Source: Inia geoffrensis
Taxonomy: Eukaryota > Chordata > Mammalia > Artiodactyla > Iniidae
NCBI GenBank assembly: GCA_036417435.1
Contig: CM070899.1
Location: 148,690,237 to 148,754,236 of the forward strand
Direction: 5' to 3'
DNA length: 64,000 bases
A model generated the notes under the pieces. The model searched no databases. It had not been told where the DNA came from and saw nothing but the letters and a program-made list of their open reading frames with translations. A program made the translations under genes and the position numbers. This document shows positions 11,278 to 23,720 of this stretch, piece by piece. Every line of letters starts with the position of its first letter. Position 1 is the first letter of the stretch.

Positions 11278-11883
11278 CGGGGAGTAAAGCAGAGAGCTGC
11301 GTTTCTATAGCATTTGGGAAGTATGGAGTTTGTGGGCTGGAAGACATTCAGAAGCAGCAGCATTTGCGGACTGGTTGACGTTAAGTAGGGGAAGCTTGGT
11401 TACTCAAATGAGGCTAGTTCTGATTGGCTGATTTCAGAAAGACAGCACTGGAGTAAGGGTGTTGCCAACTGGTTGATTTCAGAAGCAGGTGGCTGTCACT
11501 GGTGGGACAATCTTCAGAAGTTTGAATGTTTAAGCTGCTTTTCACTGATCAGGTAAGCATGTTAAAAACCAATTTTTATAGTTACTTCTGCTTTGCTCAC
11601 AGAACTATCAGACTTTCCCTAAGAGGATAGGAACTTTTATTCTCAAGAGTTAATTAGAGTATGGTAGTGTAAGATCCATTGGTTACAAGGCTGGGTGAGG
11701 CATTTGAATCTTTCACTGGCATTAACTGGAATTGGGCCACAACTGAAAGGAACAAGTAGATGTAACATCTACACAGATGATCATTTCTAATCAGTATGTC
11801 CCATGAGGGCATTATTAGACTATGCAGTTGATCATTCCAGTTGTGTTTTTAAACAAACTAAAGCAAACAAACTCTTACTCTCT

Positions 11884-11886
<3 letters not shown>
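11278..11886. other. Unassigned non-coding sequence
   Basis: Two related phrases (GATTGGCTGATTTCAGAA near 11430 and ACTGGTTGATTTCAGAAG near 11469) suggest a small local duplication. Nothing else is recognised. Confidence 0.45.

Positions 11887-11945
<59 letters not shown>
11887..11945. repeat. (TA)n microsatellite
   Basis: About 29 uninterrupted TA units. It adjoins the poly-T end of a SINE, and TATATATG resumes on the far side, so the SINE landed in or beside the tract. Confidence 0.95.
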
Positions 11946-11962
<17 letters not shown>

Positions 11963-12161
11963 TTTTTTTGCGGTACGCAGGCCTCTCACTGTTGTGGCCT
12001 CTCCCTCTGCGGAGCACAGGCTCCGGACGCGCAGGCTCAGCGGCCATGGCTCATGGGCCCAGCCGCTCCGCGGCATGTGGGATCTTCCCGGACCGGGGCA
12101 CGAACCCACGTCCCCTGCATCGGCAGGCGGACTCTCAACCACTGCGCCACCAGGGAAGCCC
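11946..12161 (-). mobile_element. CHR-type SINE, full length
   Basis: Antisense copy: poly-T, GCGGTACGCAGGCCTCTCAC, the conserved body, and the head complement CACCAGGGAAGCCC. It carries the intact pol III A-box region (complement of CTCAACCACTGCGCCACC). Close to the other copies, so relatively young. The low-complexity (TA) flanks prevent exact target-site assignment. Confidence 0.97.
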
Positions 12162-12404
12162 TATATATGTATATTCTTTAAACACGTAGGGTGCTTTACT
12201 GTTGCTGTATTAGCTGTTTTAATAAAGTGGTCTGCTCTGGTTATAAAAGGAGATTACCAAGTGAGAAAGCCTGCTAATGTCTGCCGGTTAGCCTGCCTAG
12301 GACGGAAGCCTAGCTGTGTGGACTATGAAGTCATATAACCAAATCCCCATTAGTCACCAGATCACTGCTTGAACTAAACCATCTAGGTGGAGTCAAAACA
12401 GTGG

Positions 12405-12660
12405 CAGCGGGAAGGGATAAATTGGAAGATTGGGATTGACACATACACACTACTATATATAAAATAGATAACTAATAAGGACCTACAGTATAGCACAGGG
12501 AACTCTACTCAATACCCTGTAATGGCCTATATGGAAAAGAATCTAAAAAAGAGTGGATATATGTATATGTATAACTGATTCACTTTGCTGTACACCTGAA
12601 ACTAACACAACATTGTAAATCAACTATACTCCAATAAAAATTAAATTAAATTAAAAAAAA
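12405..12660 (+). mobile_element. Cetartiodactyl L1 3' UTR end
   Basis: Starts near GGGATAAATTGGAAGATTGG and runs through GTATAGCACAGGGAACTCTA and TGATTCACTTTGCTGTACAC to a CCAATAAAAATTAAATT A-rich tail. A 5'-truncated insertion of about 255 bp. Confidence 0.95.
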
Positions 12661-13429
12661 CTCTCTTGAGTATGCTCTTGTCATCAGTAAACTAAACCTC
12701 CATTGCAGCTTTACCATCACAGCCTCCTACTCCATCCAGTAAGCTCTGGACCTGCCCCATCTACAACTCCATCTACGTGCTCCCACCCTCACAAGAGAAA
12801 GAATAACCATTTGAGTATTTATTTTCTAGATTGAGGGTCATGAAGACAAATTGCCCATGTGTATATTTGATTTGGGCCACATTTACACAGGACTTAACTG
12901 GCTTATATTTTTATTTCAGTGAGAAACAAATATCAGACATACTTGCATGGAATTGTGTGGATCACACAGTTTATTTTTTAACATATCATTTTATTTTTAT
13001 TTTTTTACTTTTCAGATGGCTGCTTCTGTGTTGATGCAGAGATGCAAACTTTATTATTCCTCATTCATTCCAGGGCCTGAGACAGTCTGAAGGACTGCAA
13101 CAATCTGACTGTGTTTTCAGTCAGTTCACTGATTGCTGCCAGGAGGGCAGCCATGTGCTAAACTGGCTGGTAACCACTAGGCTCCCTTCAGTCCCTAGGC
13201 TGATGCTGTCAAGATCGTCTCCACCGTTTGAATGAAATACCACCACTCATTCTGAAGCACCCATTGCAATGTGATGATGAGGCATATTGGATATTATGGG
13301 TCCCCCTCTCAGTTTCTCCTTTTGCACCACTGTGATGTGAACCTCAGGGCTGTAAAAAACTTTCAGAAATGAATTGATGAAAAGTCCTTTTTAAACTAAA
13401 AATGAAAAAAAAAAACCACTCAGTATTCC
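12661..13429. other. Unassigned non-coding sequence
   Basis: No gene recognised. There is no repeat beyond short A-runs near 13405. Confidence 0.45.
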
Positions 13430-14029
13430 AAACAACCTCTCAACTTGTCTTTGTCTTAATCTTCTTGGAGAGATGTACTCCTCTCCATGGTGAGCTTCTC
13501 CCCCGACACTCATAATTCCATTTATTCAAGCTTCCTTTGAGTCCCTTGTCCATCAGACAAGTCCTCTTTTTCTCTGACCATTGTCTCGCTTCCCCTCACT
13601 CCTTCCCCTTTGCCTACAACTGTTCTCAAAATGACTGTACCAATATTCTCCCTCCCCTCTCCTTCTCTTCTTCCTTTTATTGTCTCCTAGTCACACCTTT
13701 GCTCACCTCTTGTCTGCAGCCATCACCCTCCTAGATCATCAACATCATTCTACGTGTCAAATCCAGGATGCAGCCTGTATCACTTCACGTTGGTATATGG
13801 CTCAGCTGTTCACTCCGACCTTCTTTTAGCTTCTGGAAACTTCCATTTGGTTCTTGCCTCTCTGATTCTTCCCTCCCAGGCCCCTCGGCTTCCTCTGCTG
13901 GCACTAAATATGCACGTCCCCAGAATCTCACGTGCAAAAGTCTTTGCTTCTTATTCCACATCATTCCCACTTCATGCCTTGCAGCGACCCTTTATCATGG
14001 TTGATTCCCAGTTCAACCTCTCTCTTGAG
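13430..14029. other. Pyrimidine-rich stretch, possibly upstream L2
   Basis: C/T-rich on the plus strand and directly upstream of a sense L2. Pyrimidine richness and position fit the L2 reverse-transcriptase region, but I cannot match specific motifs. Open frames here (for example 13754-14035) look like by-products of composition. Confidence 0.35.
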
Positions 14030-14485
14030 CAATAGGTACACATGTCTATCTGGCTACTAGACATCTCCAGATGTCTAGCACATCCAGAAAGCACAACGAT
14101 TTCAAAATATTAAAAACTGAACCTAGATTCCCATCTACCCTCCAAAATCAAGTTTTTCTACTGTATTCCCTCCTTTCAGTAATGGTACCCACGTTCACCT
14201 TGTCACCAGGTCAGAAACTTTACAGATATGCCTTCCTCTGCCTCAGATCCCAAAGTCAAAGTGGCCACCACGTCCCGTGACTTTTCCTCAAAAATAGCTC
14301 TCTGCTCTGACTGCTACCATCTCGGGCAGGCTCTCAGCATCCTCCTGGGCTCCTATGTTAACCTCCACACTGGGGTTCCTGACCCCAAAGCCTCTCCTTT
14401 CACTCCAACCACAGTGGATTAAAGCTTGTCACTTCCCTGCTTAAAATTCCTCTGTGGCTTTTCATTTCCTTCTTTAGGAGGTTAC
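14030..14485 (+). mobile_element. L2 LINE remnant (ORF C-terminal region)
   Basis: ATGTCTAGCACATCC, AAAACTGAACCTAGA, CAGTAATGGTACCCACGTTC and CTTGTCACTTCCCTGCTTAA, then TTCCTCTGTGGCTTTTCATT, match in order the L2 region that encodes the CR1/L2 C-terminus. A perfect 10-bp stem (CTAGACATCT at 14057-14066, AGATGTCTAG at 14069-14078) marks its start. Confidence 0.8.
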
Positions 14486-16334
14486 AAGCTATTTTTAGCG
14501 GCGTGACCTCTCTCTTCAAAAATATTTCTTACACAGAACTCCACTGTGTGAAGCAGAAACACTCTGTGCTGCTCTGGTTTAGGTGAGTCCACAGGGTCCA
14601 GGATCCTCCCCTGATCAGCTGCTCTGCTCCTGCCTGGTGGCTCCTGAGTCACTTCCATAACCTCAGCACTAAGAAAGACTGGTTGAAAATCAGTGATGAC
14701 ATAAAGTCCAAATGACATGAAATGACTCACCAGGGTATTGAGGTAGAATGACCACTACCACCACGATCACTACTGCTATTATCTTAGCAGCTGGCACTTG
14801 AAGTCTGTTTAGGGAGGACACATTTTGAGAAAATACCTGTTAAGTCCTTAGTGAGAAACTGTGATCCCCAAGGCTTAAGCACTGCCTGTTGCCAAGTTTT
14901 CAGGGGATTAACCTGATCTGCCTGTAAAATGAGGAGGGATTTCTGTTTCTTTGGGGAGGGCAAGGGCAGATGAGAAGAGAGAGGACAGACAAGAGAGGGA
15001 AGAAAGAGGATCTGGAGGAGGTTATAAAAGGGAATGCAATGCAAAAAACAAAAACTGCATAAATAAAATCCTGGTGACAGAGTGTCTGAAAAGGGAGCTT
15101 GGAGAATAATAATATCCAAGATGATGTTTTGGAAGATTTTGAGTTTTCTGTTTATGTTTTGCTACTGAATGCATGGTGGGAAACCCTCTCCTGACCCCCA
15201 GTTCATTATATAAGAACTTTGTGTGAGTGGATTATCTCTGGAAAGTGTAAAGTGCTGAGTTTTGCATCTATACCCATGGAGGGAGTAGAAAAAATAGTAT
15301 ATACAGATATAGGAGGTCAGAGTATAATGGACCTTGGAGAATGTAAGCCCCAGACACTCACAGAAAAAGTAGAGAAAGATGGGGTGATCCCCAAATGATG
15401 GTATGAGGGATTCCTCAAATAGATGAATTTCTAGTGCCCCCAATGACCCCACTGAACATCGTTAATGGTGTGATTTCTTAAATTTATTAACCACATTCAG
15501 AAAATGTCAATGATGAAACTAAACGCTCCTACTAAAAGCTAGTTCTAAAAGAACAATGCTTCAGAGGATGTTCAGAGCTCCTAAAGTTGCCAGGAGATCA
15601 AACTTATTCAGAATTGGCTCCGATAAAACGTTCATAATACAGATGCTTATTAAGATGAAGGAAAGAGTCAGGATTTTACGATACTAAAAAGCTTTCAAGC
15701 AGAATCTCTCATAGCCACATGGATTCTAGATGCTGCTTCTCTCCGAGCACCTCTCCTAACTTTCTGCACACCAGTTTTCTCAGTTTCCTTATTACTATTC
15801 ACATAATTGAAAATAGTTACCAGGCCCAAGTTTCCATAACCTTCTGGTTTCCGTACTCAACCACTTGACTGACTTGATGTCATTTAATTCAAATTCGATA
15901 AAAGGAAAATATTTTTCGCATGACCCACCCCTACACCGGTTCACTGTGGCCAAGAGAATGAAGTCCCATGACAAACAAGGCCACTTTGGGCAGTGACAAG
16001 AAGTATAGTTAATCATATACTTCCACTTTCTTGATTCTGTTGTCCTGGCTGGGTATCTGCTTCTGGAGAAATGCTTAGATATTTCCAGAAGATGCCGGTT
16101 TGGCTTTTCTTAGTTTGGCAGTACATGAAGAAACTGGAGACAAAGTTTTGGTTATAAGTGAAAGCTACAATAACTCTGGGGGAACTCAAGCATTTCACAA
16201 CTGGATCTCAGATTTGAGGACAGTTTTCCTACTGAGAATTTGGGTCACTGACATCATTCTCTGCAAGGCAAGCACATTGTCTTTTACATAAAACATGTAT
16301 TCTAAAAGGTTGTGTGTGAATCAAATTTTTATGC
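14486..16334. other. Long unassigned stretch
   Basis: About 1.8 kb without a recognised gene or repeat. Open frames on both strands are at most 111 codons and show no domains. 15480-15700 is balanced in composition and free of simple repeats. Confidence 0.45.
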
Positions 16335-16425
16335 TGGGAAGACAGATCTAATCTCAATTTCTTCACCTATGCAATGGGGAAAATCAAATTCTATTTCAGA
16401 CTTACCGGGAAGAGTTATTTTATTT
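16335..16425 (+). mobile_element. MIR fragment
   Basis: TCTCAATTTCTTCACCTATG followed by CAATGGGGAAAATCAAATTC corresponds to the central-3' MIR segment. Confidence 0.6.
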
Positions 16426-17734
16426 AAGGAGCCATGCTGTGAATTTTCTCTGTGGTTGGACTACTGCTCCACTAATTGATTTGTTTTGCAAATTTGGATC
16501 TTCATTCATCAGGCTTTCTTGAATCCATCTTAGAAAGCCAAACAGTAGCTTTGGAGAGAGTCAAAGTGCCAGAAAAATAAAAGTAGTTATAAGCTGAATG
16601 TGAAACCCAGAACTCTAAGTTCCACTCAACAATTAAAGTAAATTACATTGATTCAAGGATGATCATCAAAGCAACTGAGTTCTATTTTATTCGAGTTCTT
16701 TGCATTTTAATAGTCTCTGCCTTTGTAAGTAACAAGCAAGGCTCTGTAAAGAACCTATTTCAAATCTCTGCTGAAAAGCTCTGCTCTTCACCTTTGAAGC
16801 AACAGAGCTCATGAAGCTAAGTAAACGAATTGCAGATGGCATACCACATTCACTCAGAAAACACGCTGATTACTCAGCAATACGGCATTTAGCGCCACAA
16901 AGAAACCAACAGCTGAGCTGCTACAACAAATTCTCAAGGGAATCCAATATCCCCACCTGTGGGATGCCTAGAGATAACAGGCAATTGTGTCCAGAAATGC
17001 AATTACCAGAAGGGAAGAAAAAAGATTTACTCTCTTTCGTGAGGAACAGAATCATGAAAAGGGCTTTTCATCACGGACCAAGTATATACTCAAAGCGTGG
17101 TTTATCCCATCTTGATGCCCAGTAATGGTCTGATCCTCCCCATTATATGCTCGCTGGGTACAAGATGGCTTTATCATTTGCATCTAGAATAGCATCTTAC
17201 TCACCTCTCCTAGGCAATCACCTAGCCTGTTGTGTCAGCACTAAGAGCTACTGTAAATAAATAGGACCCATATTTATTTTTTCAGAAGGATGAGCCTTTC
17301 AGAATCCTTCTCTCCCCCCAACACATTATGAAGGATGTTATTGCCATCTTAACAATAACCTGAATGAATTAGAATTAGTCATTGAGAACCATCAAAATAC
17401 TCCAAACTTGGGGGGAAAGGCATACAGTGATCAATAAAAGTCCAAACATTTTGTTGACTATCTTCACACATTTGCAGATAGTTAGAAAATATTGCCCCTG
17501 TTTAATTGATGGGGAAAGGAAGACTAACTGTTCCTGCCTAAAAGGTAGATTTATAATGTCTATGTCATTGCTTTAAAATATCCATCAACCAGTTGTCTTC
17601 TCTGCATGCCATTGACATGGTTTCAATGGCTGAGTCTGCCCCATTGATGGCCCAATATTCAAGATACCAAAGGTAGCTAAGACTGCTCTTCCTGGGAAAA
17701 TGTCCATGATGATGTAGGGGGAGGAAAACCTTCT
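16426..17734. other. Repeat-poor unassigned stretch
   Basis: Contains a 104-codon open frame (16811-17125, plus) with a basic product and no recognised domain, splice context or codon signal. No repeat recognised. Confidence 0.45.
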
Positions 17735-18260
17735 TTTTACCCTTTTAGGTTCTGTGACTGGGTCTGAGAATTAAACTAACATAAGACAGATTCATAGGAG
17801 AAAAGTATACAAGTTATAATTAATATTTTTACATGCATGGGAGCCTTCATAAGAAAACTGAAGACCCAAAGGAGTCATTAAGCCCAAAAGCTCTGTAAAC
17901 AAAGAACAATAAATTGTGACATGACAAAGTGGCTTGGGCTAGGAGCAGTAAACTGTGGGACACTGACAAGGAAATATATAGGGGGAAGTAATAGAAGATA
18001 ACGGTTACTTTAGTAGATTTGTTTGTACAGATATATTTCAGCATTGACTCCCAGTTTCCAGTGATAAGAATGCTCTCTTCCTGGTACAGGGAGGTGACCT
18101 TCCTTATGAGAAATTTTGTGACCTGATTTTAGGTAGAAAGGCAGAGATCAGAAAGCCATTCCTGTATCTGCTGTTTCTCAAGTGTCTTCAGCTCAAAATA
18201 ATCAATATGCCAATGTGGTATATTTTAGAGTGGCGTGTTCTGAACCCCTTCACTGACAAG
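17735..18260. mobile_element. Candidate LTR-like interspersed repeat
   Basis: The phrases CTGTGACTGGGTCTGAGAAT, AATTGTGACATGACAAAGTG, TTGACTCCCAGTTTCCAGTG and CAATATGCCAATGTGGTATA resemble, from memory, a dispersed laurasiatherian LTR-type repeat. I see no clear TG...CA ends, primer-binding site or retroviral genes, so class and strand are unresolved. Confidence 0.4.
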
Positions 18261-18574
18261 GAACTCGATACACTTTAAAGAGTGGCTAGGATCTATTCTC
18301 TTCAGCTCCAGAGTGGAGGCAGTCAGGGTCATCATAAGCCAATAGGAATATAGCCCGCTGCCTTCCCTTCCAAAACACTCAGGTTAGAAGACAATGATGA
18401 TTGGGTCAAAAATAGCGCAGAAAGATTTCAGAAAAGATGGTGACTTACAAGTTGAGGAAATATTTGGCAGGAGGGAAAACCAAAAGGACTCCATATGTAT
18501 AAAATTCACAAAAGACATGGCAGCCAGTATGGTTTCAGATAAAATAAGATACACTCAAGAGAAGTACAACCCCA
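18261..18574. other. Unassigned non-coding sequence
   Basis: Nothing recognised. Part of a 109-codon open frame (18394-18723) that runs into a MIR, so not a gene. Confidence 0.45.
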
Positions 18575-18672
18575 TTTTCATCCCCCAGATCTCTGTGTCC
18601 TTGGGCAAATCACTTCACTGTTCCTGGACCTCAGCTCTCCGATATGTTAAATGTTTTAAGAATAACTACAGA
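18575..18672 (+). mobile_element. MIR fragment
   Basis: CTCTGTGTCCTTGGGCAAAT, CACTTCACTGTTCCTGGACC and CCGATATGTTAAATG follow the MIR core and 3' half. Confidence 0.8.
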
Positions 18673-19887
18673 AACCTCTTTAATCCTCTTCAGGTTCTGG
18701 GTCCAGGAGAGAATGAAACTTGAGGAATTGGTGAGGCTGGGGTCCCAGAGGAAGAATCCCATTGCCACTAGTCAAGGAATAGACTGAATAGAGGTGATAA
18801 ATCATTTACCATTTGCAAATATAGAAGCACCCTCTACCAACCAAAGGAAAGACCACTTGCAAGCATGCATGTATTATTTAGGTAGCATGTATTTATTTAT
18901 AGGTGTCTGTAGACTTAATAAGTATCCAGTGGCAGACAGATACAGAATTATATCCCTTTCTTCACAAACAGACCTCCAAGGAGGACTCAAAAGCTGTATT
19001 TCTCCATTCCTTGCCTGGCAGGTCTCAGAAGGTCAAGGTTCTGTGTTGCCCTGGCAACAGCTGATAGCATCACTACCACCTGAAGCCACCCAGGGGGCTG
19101 CCTGCTCAGCAGCACTGTAAGTGGTTATGATGTTATCCCAGTTGCTGGGGAAACGCATACGCTTGCACCAGGCAGGTTGGGTAACTGTGGAGTCAATTTC
19201 CAACCATTTTGCCTTTAACAGCCTATACTGGCAAGTGCATTCATCTCCACATAAATTCTGTGAACAATTGGGGATCTTAAAGAGTTTTAGTTGTGTGTTC
19301 TCTTTTTAAAAGGCTCTTAAATGGTTCACCTTTACCACCTGAAATACAGTGCTTATCTATGAAAAATAAAACAGGTTTACTATTGCTTTATTTTAAATGA
19401 AACTGCCACCCACACTGAAGTATGTCAGAGTTATGCTTCTAACTCTTCCCTAGAGTATCTGCCCCCCTAATCAAGCCTTTAGATTTTTCTTAATGTTGTT
19501 CTCTGCTATATATGCAGGGAAAAAAATGTCTTAAGATAATATTGGTTCTTTCAAAGCAGATTCATAAAATCAGAGAAGTCCTGTTCACCATTTGAGTCAT
19601 CCTTGATTGGCTCTCTTTTAAAATGCATCCTCTGTCTTTCTTATCACCAAGGGCTTTAAAATTCAAATGTTCACGAACACCAGCTTTATTAAAATTAGGG
19701 CTTGGGGAAATGGTTCAGAAAACGGAGAAAAGAATATTACCCAATCATTTAAGAGATGCTAATTAATGAAGTTCCAAAGCTCAAAGAGGACATTTGATAC
19801 AGCAAGGGTTTCTCTACCAAGGAGTAATAAAAGTTATGTAAAAACAAACAAAAAACCCAGAATAAAATAAAATTGAGGTAAAGACGG
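18673..19887. other. Unassigned non-coding sequence
   Basis: About 1.2 kb with no recognised gene or repeat. The frames at 18794-19120 and 19121-19309 have no supporting features. Confidence 0.45.
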
Positions 19888-20237
19888 GAATAAAGACGCA
19901 GACGTACTAGAGAATGGACTTGAGGATATGGGGAGGGTGAAGGGTAAGCTGGGACAAAGTGAGAGAGTGGCATGGACATATATACACTACCAGACGTAAA
20001 GTAGATAGCTAGTGGGAAGCAGCCGCATAGCACAGGGAGATCAGCTCAGTGCTTTGTGACCACCTAGAGGGGTGGGATAGGGAGGGTGGGAGGGAGATAC
20101 AAGAGGGAAGAGATATGGGGATATATGTATATGTATATGTATATGTATAACTGATTCACTTTGTTATAAAGCAGAAACTAACACACCACTGTAAAGCAAT
20201 TATACTCCAAGGAAGATGTTAAAAAAAAAAAAAAAAC
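19888..20237 (+). mobile_element. Young L1 3' UTR with purine-rich tract
   Basis: Starts near GGTAAAGACGGGAATAAAGA. It contains GAGAGTGGCATGGACATATA, GTGGGAAGCAGCCGCATAGC, a G/A-rich tract at about 20066-20120, GTATAACTGATTCACTTTGT and a poly-A of about 17. Same subfamily as 59160-59515. Confidence 0.95.
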
Positions 20238-21409
20238 CGAAGTAGATTAACCAAAATCTTCCCCCAGGTACTGCGGTGACCCCAGGAGCTCTGTTAAATT
20301 GCAAGAACTTGAGTTTGCCTGCCTTGCAGCTGAACGCATTAACATTTTCTGGTCCGATTCCATGTGGACCTTTCAGCTGTTGCAAACCTCTCTGGAATGT
20401 TCCGTGCAGGGCATCTCACCAACTCGATTTTCATCCACTACCTGTCCTCAGCAGCTATCACATACTTAGCCCTGGTGGAGGCAGTGAATGGCAGAAGACA
20501 GGCCACCCAGATGGATGGCTCCATTGTGTCCCATCCTTCTGAGCCAGAAGCTCCTTTCATTTTAATTATGGAGACAGGAACACATAATCCTCCCTCCACT
20601 TCGCACCTCTCTTTCATCATTCATTCACTGCAACTTAAAATTGGGAGCCTGTAGCAATATTTCCCCCTTCCCCCCACCATGTGTTAAACATCATTGGATC
20701 CTTTCAAAGCGCACACAGCTAAGCTTGTATCAACCTCACCAATGCTTCGCCACGCTCAACAGCATAAGTTATGCTTGATTTTATGTTTTTATTACTGCGT
20801 GTTATGGTAGCCTTGTCCCACATTCTACAGGAATCTCTCTCTCTTTCTCTCTCTCTCTGGAAATTGCTGTTGGGCCAAAACAAGGAAAACCTCCATTGAG
20901 TGAAAAATAGATTCCTAGGTACGCAAATAAATAAATAACACCTGCTCTATAACAGAAAATCATTCTCTGGGGTCTGATAATGATTTCCTAATACTGAGAT
21001 ATCAATCAGATGATCCATCGGTTGTCTAATAAAAGTGCTGAGACTGGAGGGGGGCTTAGCCCTTGAAAGAGAATGGGATGATCCACTGGGTGAGGGCTGG
21101 GGAAGGTGGGGGGAGGGGACTGTAGGCTGGTGGTCAATGTCAGGCCGCTGGAAATAGGGTTTGGAAGACTTATGTGGTAAGTCTGCTGCTCTTGAAATAC
21201 CCAAATGCCCTCCCTGTCATTGTTTCACCTTCCCCAGACCAGGGCTGGATCTTACATTTTATAGCTCTATCAGTCCAAGGGGGTTGCATGAGGGGAAGGG
21301 GTAGCCCCATGCTTTTGTATATGCTGTGCTGTCTTCTGGAATACTCTTCTCCTTCCTGCCCACTCACTTGTCTTTTGGTAATAATAAAAACAACATTAAT
21401 ATCAAAAGT
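20238..21409. other. Unassigned sequence with a (TC)n tract
   Basis: A TC microsatellite lies at 20834-20858. No gene or dispersed repeat is recognised otherwise. Confidence 0.5.
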
Positions 21410-21620
21410 AGCTAAGATTATCTTGTACCAGACACCTTGCTAAATGCTTTATAGATTTCACTCCTGTTCTTTACAATCCTATGAAGTAGGTATACTATAT
21501 CCTGCCTTTCAGATGAAGAGTCTGGGTCTTGGAGAGGTTAACTTACTGGCACAAGGACACAAAGGTTAGGAGCAGCAGAGAAGGGATTAATCCCTCCAGA
21601 GCTTGTGTTCTTAAGCACCA
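21410..21620 (-). mobile_element. MIR remnant, antisense
   Basis: CCAGACACCTTGCTAAATGC, ACAATCCTATGAAGTAGGTA, CAGATGAAGAGTCTGGGTCT and TGGAGAGGTTAACTTACTGG follow the antisense MIR order. Confidence 0.88.
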
Positions 21621-21649
21621 TAAAAGATGCAGCCCAAAAGTTACCTGTT

Positions 21650-21906
21650 CGAAGGATGCTTTTCCCAACTCACCACAAAGGATGTTCACACACAACCCTC
21701 CACCGCTGTTCAGATATTTTGTGTAATTTTCTCTTGGAGCAATTAGTGGATGGACTGTTTTAAATATTTTCTTCTCTATTGGAAAGTGTGCTACATGGAA
21801 ACACAGGAACTACATCTGACATATATTCACCTAGAAAATTGCCTGGAACACCTCAGTGGCTCCATAAATGTTTGCAGAAAGGAAGAATAACTGGTTGAAT
21901 GAATAA
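21650..21906 (+). mobile_element. L2 3' end
   Basis: TTGGAAAGTGTGCTACATGG, AACACAGGAACTACATCTGA, GAAAATTGCCTGGAACACCT and CTCCATAAATGTTTGCAG match the L2 3' UTR, which ends in a short tandem tail here degraded to GAATGAATAAA. Confidence 0.8.
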
Positions 21907-23564
21907 AGGGTGAGACAAAATAGCACAGCCCAGAAGCATTTTGGATGTAGAAACCTAGATTCTTCCTTTTCAGCTGATTAAGATGAAGATGTAGAACATT
22001 CCTTTCATCAAGGGGTTCAGAAAGGTTAGCCAGAGAGTCTGTGTCAGGGAGAGTGCAGGGGAGCTGGCTGCATGTTGACACCCAGCCCCAGCCCAATACT
22101 TACCTGCACCTTCCTCCCCAAAGGTGGTGAGGTGGGCTGGGAAACCCTGTACTCTAGGGCTAGTATTGGGTCAGAGGACAAATAAGATCTCACAACTCCC
22201 ATCTTAAAGACCCAGACTGCCTGGGAGATGCTCAGCAAGGGCCAAGATAGCACAGAATAGACGAGAGACCATCACTCAGCTGAAGGGTGACCCACCCTAC
22301 ACGGCACTACAGAGGCCTTGTCTAAGCAGGAGGGGAGAGAAGACATAGGAACCTTGAACCATCTCCTCCTTTATCCTCCAGGTATGGGAACCAGGCATGG
22401 GACGTGGCAGCTGAGGGCCCCTGGGGCCAGTAGATAGAGAGCAGAGCCATCTGAGCCCTCAGGAAAGAAACCATGTGGGGCAAGTGGAGGAGGGCAGTGT
22501 GTACCATAGTCTCTTGTCTAGACCAGGTGGATGCGGAGAGAAGTGGCTGCCACTGGGACAATTCCCTGGCTGTTAAAATGTCATACAGCCAGGCCCCAGT
22601 GATGGTAAAAAGGGACATTTATTTACAGTTCTCTCTGAGGTTGTCTCAGTCTCTCATTTTCCCTCAAAATACAACTCAGTGTAAATAAATAAATTAAATA
22701 AAGGCTAATGTGGTATGTAGGGCTACCCTCAAGGAACTTGGGGAGGTGTTGATAAATAGACCCAGAAACCCCAAAGCTGCAAACACTCACTCTGCGGTCA
22801 CCGGAAGTTCCCTGGAAAGGGAGATGCGCTGAGCATGTTAGAGTACCTTATCTGAAAGTCCACACTGCTGGTAGAAAGGGTGACCTGACACCTCTCCTTC
22901 GGAGAGGGAGTGGACTATGAAGGTCTTTGAGAGAAAAAGGGGTCCCTTATGCTGTGCTCCATAGGCTAGAGCCCTTGTCAAGGCTGGGCACCTGCCACTG
23001 TATGTCTTCAGACCAAAATCAGCTTCTCTGAAGCTGCTCCCCACAGAGGCTGGGTAGGGCCACAGCAAAGTTGAAGAAGGTGAGAGTTTGGAGGCACATG
23101 GAAGTGACCTGGTCCAACTCTCTCGTTTGATGAGGCCCAGAGAGAACACCACAGCTGATTTCCTGTAATGGAGCAAGTATATACTTAGAGGACCAGCAAA
23201 GAGGGCATCACTCAAATAAATAGATGATAAAAGCAAAATAAATGAGACACACTGAGCTTCAGTGAACTTATCCAGACTCTGGTAATAAGAGAAAATTTAG
23301 GCTATTTTAACATCTATGCTACTTTTGTTTTTAGATTTAATTACACATGAGGGATCCCTGGACACAGTATTTCAGTACTTTGGGTGTCAGAAGGTCTTAA
23401 TTTGGCCATAGAAACTGTTATCATATTCCTACACAATCAGGTTCAGTCTGGAGAACCCAGAATGAGGCAGGTAATTTTTAAAAAGAGGTGATTGTTCAGA
23501 GAAGTAATTTTTTTCTAGATTATACATGGTGAAAAACAACCTGAGTATAAATATATTCTCAGAA
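21907..23564. other. Long unassigned stretch
   Basis: No gene recognised. About 23095-23160 (CCAACTCTCTCGTTTGATGA, GGCCCAGAGAG) recalls an L3/MIR3-type core. A small UUCG-type hairpin is at 22891-22907. The 132-codon minus frame at 22838-23236 shows no domain. Confidence 0.45.
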
Positions 23565-23720
23565 TAATACAGACTGAATTCCTAGGCTAAAATGTCCTCT
23601 TTGTCACTTACTACCTGAGCATCTTTGAGCAAGTTAATTAACCTCTCTTATCTCTAATTCAATATGTGCTAAATACTGTAAACCGATACACCTATGCATT
23701 TGTTGTGAATTAAATAAATT
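23565..23720 (+). mobile_element. MIR remnant
   Basis: CCTCTTTGTCACTTACTACC, GAGCATCTTTGAGCAAGTTA and ATTAACCTCTCTTATCTC match the MIR core. Confidence 0.82.

Noticed and set aside
11803..12338. Several 94-128-codon frames around 11.8-12.3 kb
   Set aside because: They translate the (TA)n tract as IYIYIY and the antisense SINE body. The same SINE peptides recur at 45.7, 58.4 and 63.4 kb.
16811..17125. 104-codon basic open frame
   Set aside because: No recognisable domain, no splice-site or promoter context, and no repeat or family resemblance. Kept only as a note in the unassigned stretch.
22838..23236. 132-codon minus-strand open frame
   Set aside because: No domain, low-complexity hydrophobic N-terminus only, no supporting gene structure.
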